Assembly (NCBI RefSeq): GCF_029211325.2
Contig: NZ_CP135996.1
Coordinates: 2,232,001 to 2,296,000, forward strand
Source of the DNA: Caproicibacterium argilliputei
GTDB taxonomy: Bacteria > Bacillota > Clostridia > Oscillospirales > Acutalibacteraceae
Direction of reading: 5' to 3'
DNA: 64,000 nt
Shown here: in pieces, positions 61,226 to 64,000 of the stretch
Position numbering within the stretch: the stretch's first letter is position 1
Layout: each line of letters starts with the position of its first letter
Made by a program: the position numbers and the translations under genes
Notes under the pieces: generated by a model
What the model was told of the DNA's origin: nothing
Seen by the model: the letters and a program-made list of their open reading frames with translations, nothing else
The model's database searches: none

Positions 61226-61282
61226 ACCTTTTCATTCTCCTTTTTCATGTGGATTGATATACCTGCTATTCCAAAAAGGGTT

Positions 61283-62206
61283 TCAGCCTTTCACGGCGCC
61301 AATGGTAATGCCTTTCACAAAGTATTTCTGCACAAACGGATAAACAACCAGAATCGGCCCAGTCGCCACCACTGCCATGGCCATCTTCAATGTATTAGAA
61401 GGCAAATCGGCAGTCGGTATGCCTGCGCGGCTGGCGATCTGTGCCAATGCCTCGGTCTTCTGCAACAAATTGTACAGCATATATTGCAGGGGATACTTCG
61501 TTTCGGAATTGATGTAAAGCATGGCATTGTACCAGTCGTTCCAGTATCCCAGCGCAATAAAAAGTCCAATGGTGGCCATGCCTGACTTTAAAAGCGGCAG
61601 CACAATCTGTCCGAAAGTCCGCCATTCACCGGCGCCGTCAATTTTTGCGGATTCAATCAGCTCTTTGGGAATCTCCGCGGCAAAGCTACGCATGATGAGC
61701 AGATAAAACACATTGAAAAGCCCCGGCAGAATCAGCGACCATAAGTTATCTTTTAAATGGAGATACTGAATATAGAAGATATACGTGCAAACCATGCCGC
61801 CATTAAACAGAGTTGTAAAGTAAAAATAGAAAGAAAACTTATTGCGATACTTAAAATCCTTGCGGCTGATTACATAAGCTGTCATCGTCGTCAGCACCAT
61901 TCCAATGGCGGTTCCCACGGCGGTAATCAAAATGGATACCCCGTAGGCCTGCGCCACCATCAGCGGGGATTTAAAAATCAGCTGATAGGCTTTTACGGAA
62001 AAATCCGCCGGCAAAATACTGAATCCATGAAATCGAATGTACTGCTCCGACGTAAATGAAGCAGAGATCATAATGATAAACGGTATCAGACATAAAAGCG
62101 CTACAATGGTTACAACCATATAGCAAATAACATAGAATACTTTTGAAGATGCCGGCAAGCGTATGTGACTCTGCGTCTGCACAACCGCACTTTTTGTTTG
62201 CTTCAT
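61283..62206 (-). CDS. carbohydrate ABC transporter permease (LplC/YtcP type)
   Basis: A 307-residue permease with six hydrophobic segments and the EAA loop ELIESAKIDGAGEWRTFGQI near residue 187. The N-terminus is longer than in MalG. It is paired with the LplB-type permease 13 bp upstream. Confidence 0.9.
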   Translation of the reverse strand: MKQTKSAVVQTQSHIRLPASSKVFYVICYMVVTIVALLCLIPFIIMISASFTSEQYIRFHGFSILPADFSVKAYQLIFKSPLMVAQAYGVSILITAVGTAIGMVLTTMTAYVISRKDFKYRNKFSFYFYFTTLFNGGMVCTYIFYIQYLHLKDNLWSLILPGLFNVFYLLIMRSFAAEIPKELIESAKIDGAGEWRTFGQIVLPLLKSGMATIGLFIALGYWNDWYNAMLYINSETKYPLQYMLYNLLQKTEALAQIASRAGIPTADLPSNTLKMAMAVVATGPILVVYPFVQKYFVKGITIGAVKG

Positions 62207-62219
62207 TTTTACTCACCCC

Positions 62220-63146
62220 TTAAAACAATGCGTAATCTGCATCTACATGCTTGACGATGGAATTGACGACTACAATAATAATAAAGCACAAAGTGGATTG
62301 ATAAAAAGACGCGGCTGCCGTCATGCCCAGGTTTGAGTTTTGCAGCAAAGAACGGAACACATAGGTGTCAATGACATCTGTGGAATTAAAAAGCTGTCCG
62401 TTGTTGCCCACAATCTGATAGAACATTTCAAAGTCCCCGCGGAGAATCCGCCCTACCTGCAGCAGCAGCATAATGATAATCATCGGTCGGATGCAAGGCA
62501 GTGTGATATACCGAATGCGCTGAGAAATCTTGGCACCGTCAATGTAAGCCGCCTCATAGATGCCCTGATCCACGCCTACAATCGCGGCAATATAAATGAC
62601 GGAATTATAGCCGCACCACTTCCAGGAATTAAAGCAGCAAATGATAATCGGCCATACCCACGGCATGGAGTATACATTCACTTGCTTTCCGCCCAGACTG
62701 GTAATCACATGGTTCAGCAGACCGGTTTCGTAATTAAAAAGCGCATACACAAACGTTCCTACAATGACCCATGAAATAAAGTAAGGTAGAAAGATGGCGG
62801 ACTGCGTGATTTTTTTAAAGACCTTGGCGTTCATTTCCGTAATGAAAATGGCAATGATAATCGCCAGTGCCTGCGAGGTAATTAAGTTGACAATGTTATA
62901 AAGAATCGTGTTTTTGGTAATCAGCCAGCCGGTTCCGGAGGAAAATAGATACCTGAAATTTTCGATTCCGTTCCATTCGCTTCCAAACACGCCAAGGTTG
63001 AACCGGTAATTCTTAAATGCCAGCACAAGCCCCGACATCGGCAGATAAAAGAATACGAACGTAAAAATTGTGGCCGGCAGAATCATAAGAAACAATGCCC
63101 GGTTGCGGCGAACCTCACAGGCAAATCCCTGAAAATGTGCTTTCAC
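62220..63146 (-). CDS. carbohydrate ABC transporter permease (LplB type)
   Basis: A 308-residue permease with six hydrophobic segments and the EAA loop YEAAYIDGAKISQRIRYITL near 208. The N-terminus LILPATIFTFVFFYLPMSGL is typical of LplB. The start is GTG at 63146 with GGGAGAG upstream. It is the first gene of the importer-hydrolase operon and is divergent from a YesN-type regulator that probably controls it. Confidence 0.9.
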   Translation of the reverse strand: MKAHFQGFACEVRRNRALFLMILPATIFTFVFFYLPMSGLVLAFKNYRFNLGVFGSEWNGIENFRYLFSSGTGWLITKNTILYNIVNLITSQALAIIIAIFITEMNAKVFKKITQSAIFLPYFISWVIVGTFVYALFNYETGLLNHVITSLGGKQVNVYSMPWVWPIIICCFNSWKWCGYNSVIYIAAIVGVDQGIYEAAYIDGAKISQRIRYITLPCIRPMIIIMLLLQVGRILRGDFEMFYQIVGNNGQLFNSTDVIDTYVFRSLLQNSNLGMTAAASFYQSTLCFIIIVVVNSIVKHVDADYALF

Positions 63147-63345
63147 AATGTTCTCTCCCTTTCCTCAGTAATGTGATTTTTCATATACTTTCTTTTCATT
63201 TGATAAAAATAGTATACAAAGTTACCCTAAAATTTGTAAGAGAAAAATATTACGATAAAGAGGAAAAAATAATGTTTTTTATCATTTGCACATCATTCTG
63301 CTTGATAATTAAATTTTTATGTTTATTCTATATAGGGTCTTGTGC

Positions 63346-63351
63346 TATAAT
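63346..63351 (+). promoter_or_regulatory. -10 element before the YesN-type regulator
   Basis: TATAAT preceded by TGTGC; the -35 position (TTATTC) is weak. The 280-bp divergent region is very AT-rich and must also hold the importer operon promoter, which I could not pin down. Confidence 0.5.
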
Positions 63352-63426
63352 ACAGGAGAACAGCCTGTACTTTTCCCCATCTTTCATAAAAATGACCGGA
63401 AGTGTGTATGAGAGGAGCAGCAGCAC

Positions 63427-64000
63427 ATGATTCAACTCATGATTGTAGAGGACGAACCTTTAATTCGCAATGGGCTTTTGCACCATATGCCTTGGCGAAA
63501 GCTTGGCATCGACAGCATACGAACCGCCGCAAATGCAAATGACGCACTGCAGATTAGCAATACCTTTCAGCCGGACATTATCCTGTCTGACATCCGTATG
63601 CCCGGTATCAGCGGCATTGAGTTGTGTTCACAGTTTCACAGACGGTTCCCAAACAGCCAAATCATTTTTATCAGCGGTTATTCCGATAAGGAATATTTGA
63701 TGGCTGCCATTCACTTAGGCGCTGTCAGTTATATTGAAAAGCCAGTTTCCATTGCAGAGCTGTCCGACGCGGTTCGTAAGGCCACTCGCTGCCTGCACCG
63801 CCTGAACCAGCAGGAAACCAGCTGCTTACATACTTTGCTGTGTGCGGACGCCAAAGAGCGCGCAGACGCCCTGCAGGTTTTTCCGCAATGGCAGCAGCAG
63901 AAAAACCTGCGCAATGATAAAACCTTCCGTGTCGGCATTATGAAGCTGCAAGCAAAGGGATGTTCCACAGCCGGTCTTGCCGAAACCTGCCAAACTGCTC
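63427..64000 (+). CDS. YesN-type (AraC-output) response regulator, partial at window edge
   Basis: The first 191 codons of a response regulator. The receiver domain MIQLMIVEDEPLIRNGLLHH has the acidic pair EDE, the phosphorylatable Asp in IILSDIRMPGISG (about residue 55) and Lys in YIEKPVS (about 105). The sequence after residue 125 is the variable linker of YesN-like proteins; the AraC DNA-binding domain expected at the C-terminus lies beyond the window. The ATG at 63427 follows AGAGGAG. Such regulators with a YesM kinase control neighbouring LplBC-type importers, here the divergent GH operon. Confidence 0.85.
   Translation, partial: MIQLMIVEDEPLIRNGLLHHMPWRKLGIDSIRTAANANDALQISNTFQPDIILSDIRMPGISGIELCSQFHRRFPNSQIIFISGYSDKEYLMAAIHLGAVSYIEKPVSIAELSDAVRKATRCLHRLNQQETSCLHTLLCADAKERADALQVFPQWQQQKNLRNDKTFRVGIMKLQAKGCSTAGLAETCQTA

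Overview
The window is chromosomal DNA from a low-to-mid-GC Gram-positive anaerobe. I infer Bacillota, class Clostridia, probably an Oscillospiraceae/Acutalibacteraceae-type fermenter. The reasons are AGGAGG-type ribosome sites before nearly every gene, many TTG and GTG starts, lipoprotein-anchored ABC binding proteins, a Bce-type antibiotic-stress module, type III pantothenate kinase and a phosphoketolase. I see no rRNA, tRNA, CRISPR array, prophage or intact insertion sequence. Genus-level placement is not possible from what I can read.

Layout. (1) 1-4058, minus strand: split ThrE-type exporter, then a three-gene set of unknown role (six-TM zinc-ribbon protein, condensation-like acyltransferase, alpha/beta hydrolase). 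(2) 4084-5616: DEAD-box RNA helicase with its own promoter and a leader of about 140 nt. (3) 5897-14378, minus strand: nucleoside salvage operon deoB-bmpA-nupOPQ-(TfoX C-terminal protein)-deoC-deoA. (4) 14880-23534, plus strand: oligopeptide ABC system with two tandem, separately promoted oppA paralogues, then oppBCDF. (5) 23698-27898: a small hydrolase, proC, and phosphoketolase xfp. (6) 28260-33350, plus strand: a BceRS/BceAB-like peptide-antibiotic sensing and detoxification module. A perfect TTACA-N4-TGTAA operator lies upstream of bceA, and an array of three identical 74-bp repeats separates the two gene pairs. (7) 33394-37451: coenzyme A block (PanT-like ECF S component, coaX, divergent coaBC), a cysteine-rich DUF1540 protein and a sirtuin. 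(8) 37513-40486: an AT-richer stretch with a promoter-bearing 36-codon ORF, an IS3-family transposase remnant and a three-gene ABC-2 exporter. (9) 40767-43233: MBOAT acyltransferase plus SGNH/DltD-like partner, probably O-acylating an envelope polymer. (10) 43652-53327: sulfate assimilation, with aprA-aprB-cysD-cysN, a divergent LacI-family regulator, and sbp-cysT-cysW-cysA. (11) 53732-54542: two adjacent decayed genes (TetR and flavodoxin-type reductase). (12) 54666-64000: beta-glucan utilisation locus with GH42, GH5 and GH30 enzymes, an LplBC-type ABC importer with lipoprotein, and the start of a divergent YesN-type response regulator.

How it fits together. Nucleosides enter through BmpA/NupOPQ, are phosphorolysed by DeoA, and are converted by DeoB and DeoC to pentose 5-phosphates, glyceraldehyde 3-phosphate and acetaldehyde. 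Pentose phosphate can be drained to acetyl phosphate by the nearby phosphoketolase. Sulfate is imported, activated by CysDN to APS and reduced by AprAB. The LacI regulator sits between these two sulfur operons. A 12-bp AACGTT-centred palindrome lies at the same distance (centre 17.5 bp upstream of the -35 position) before the apr operon, the sbp operon and the regulator gene. This is the most coherent unannotated regulatory signal in the window.
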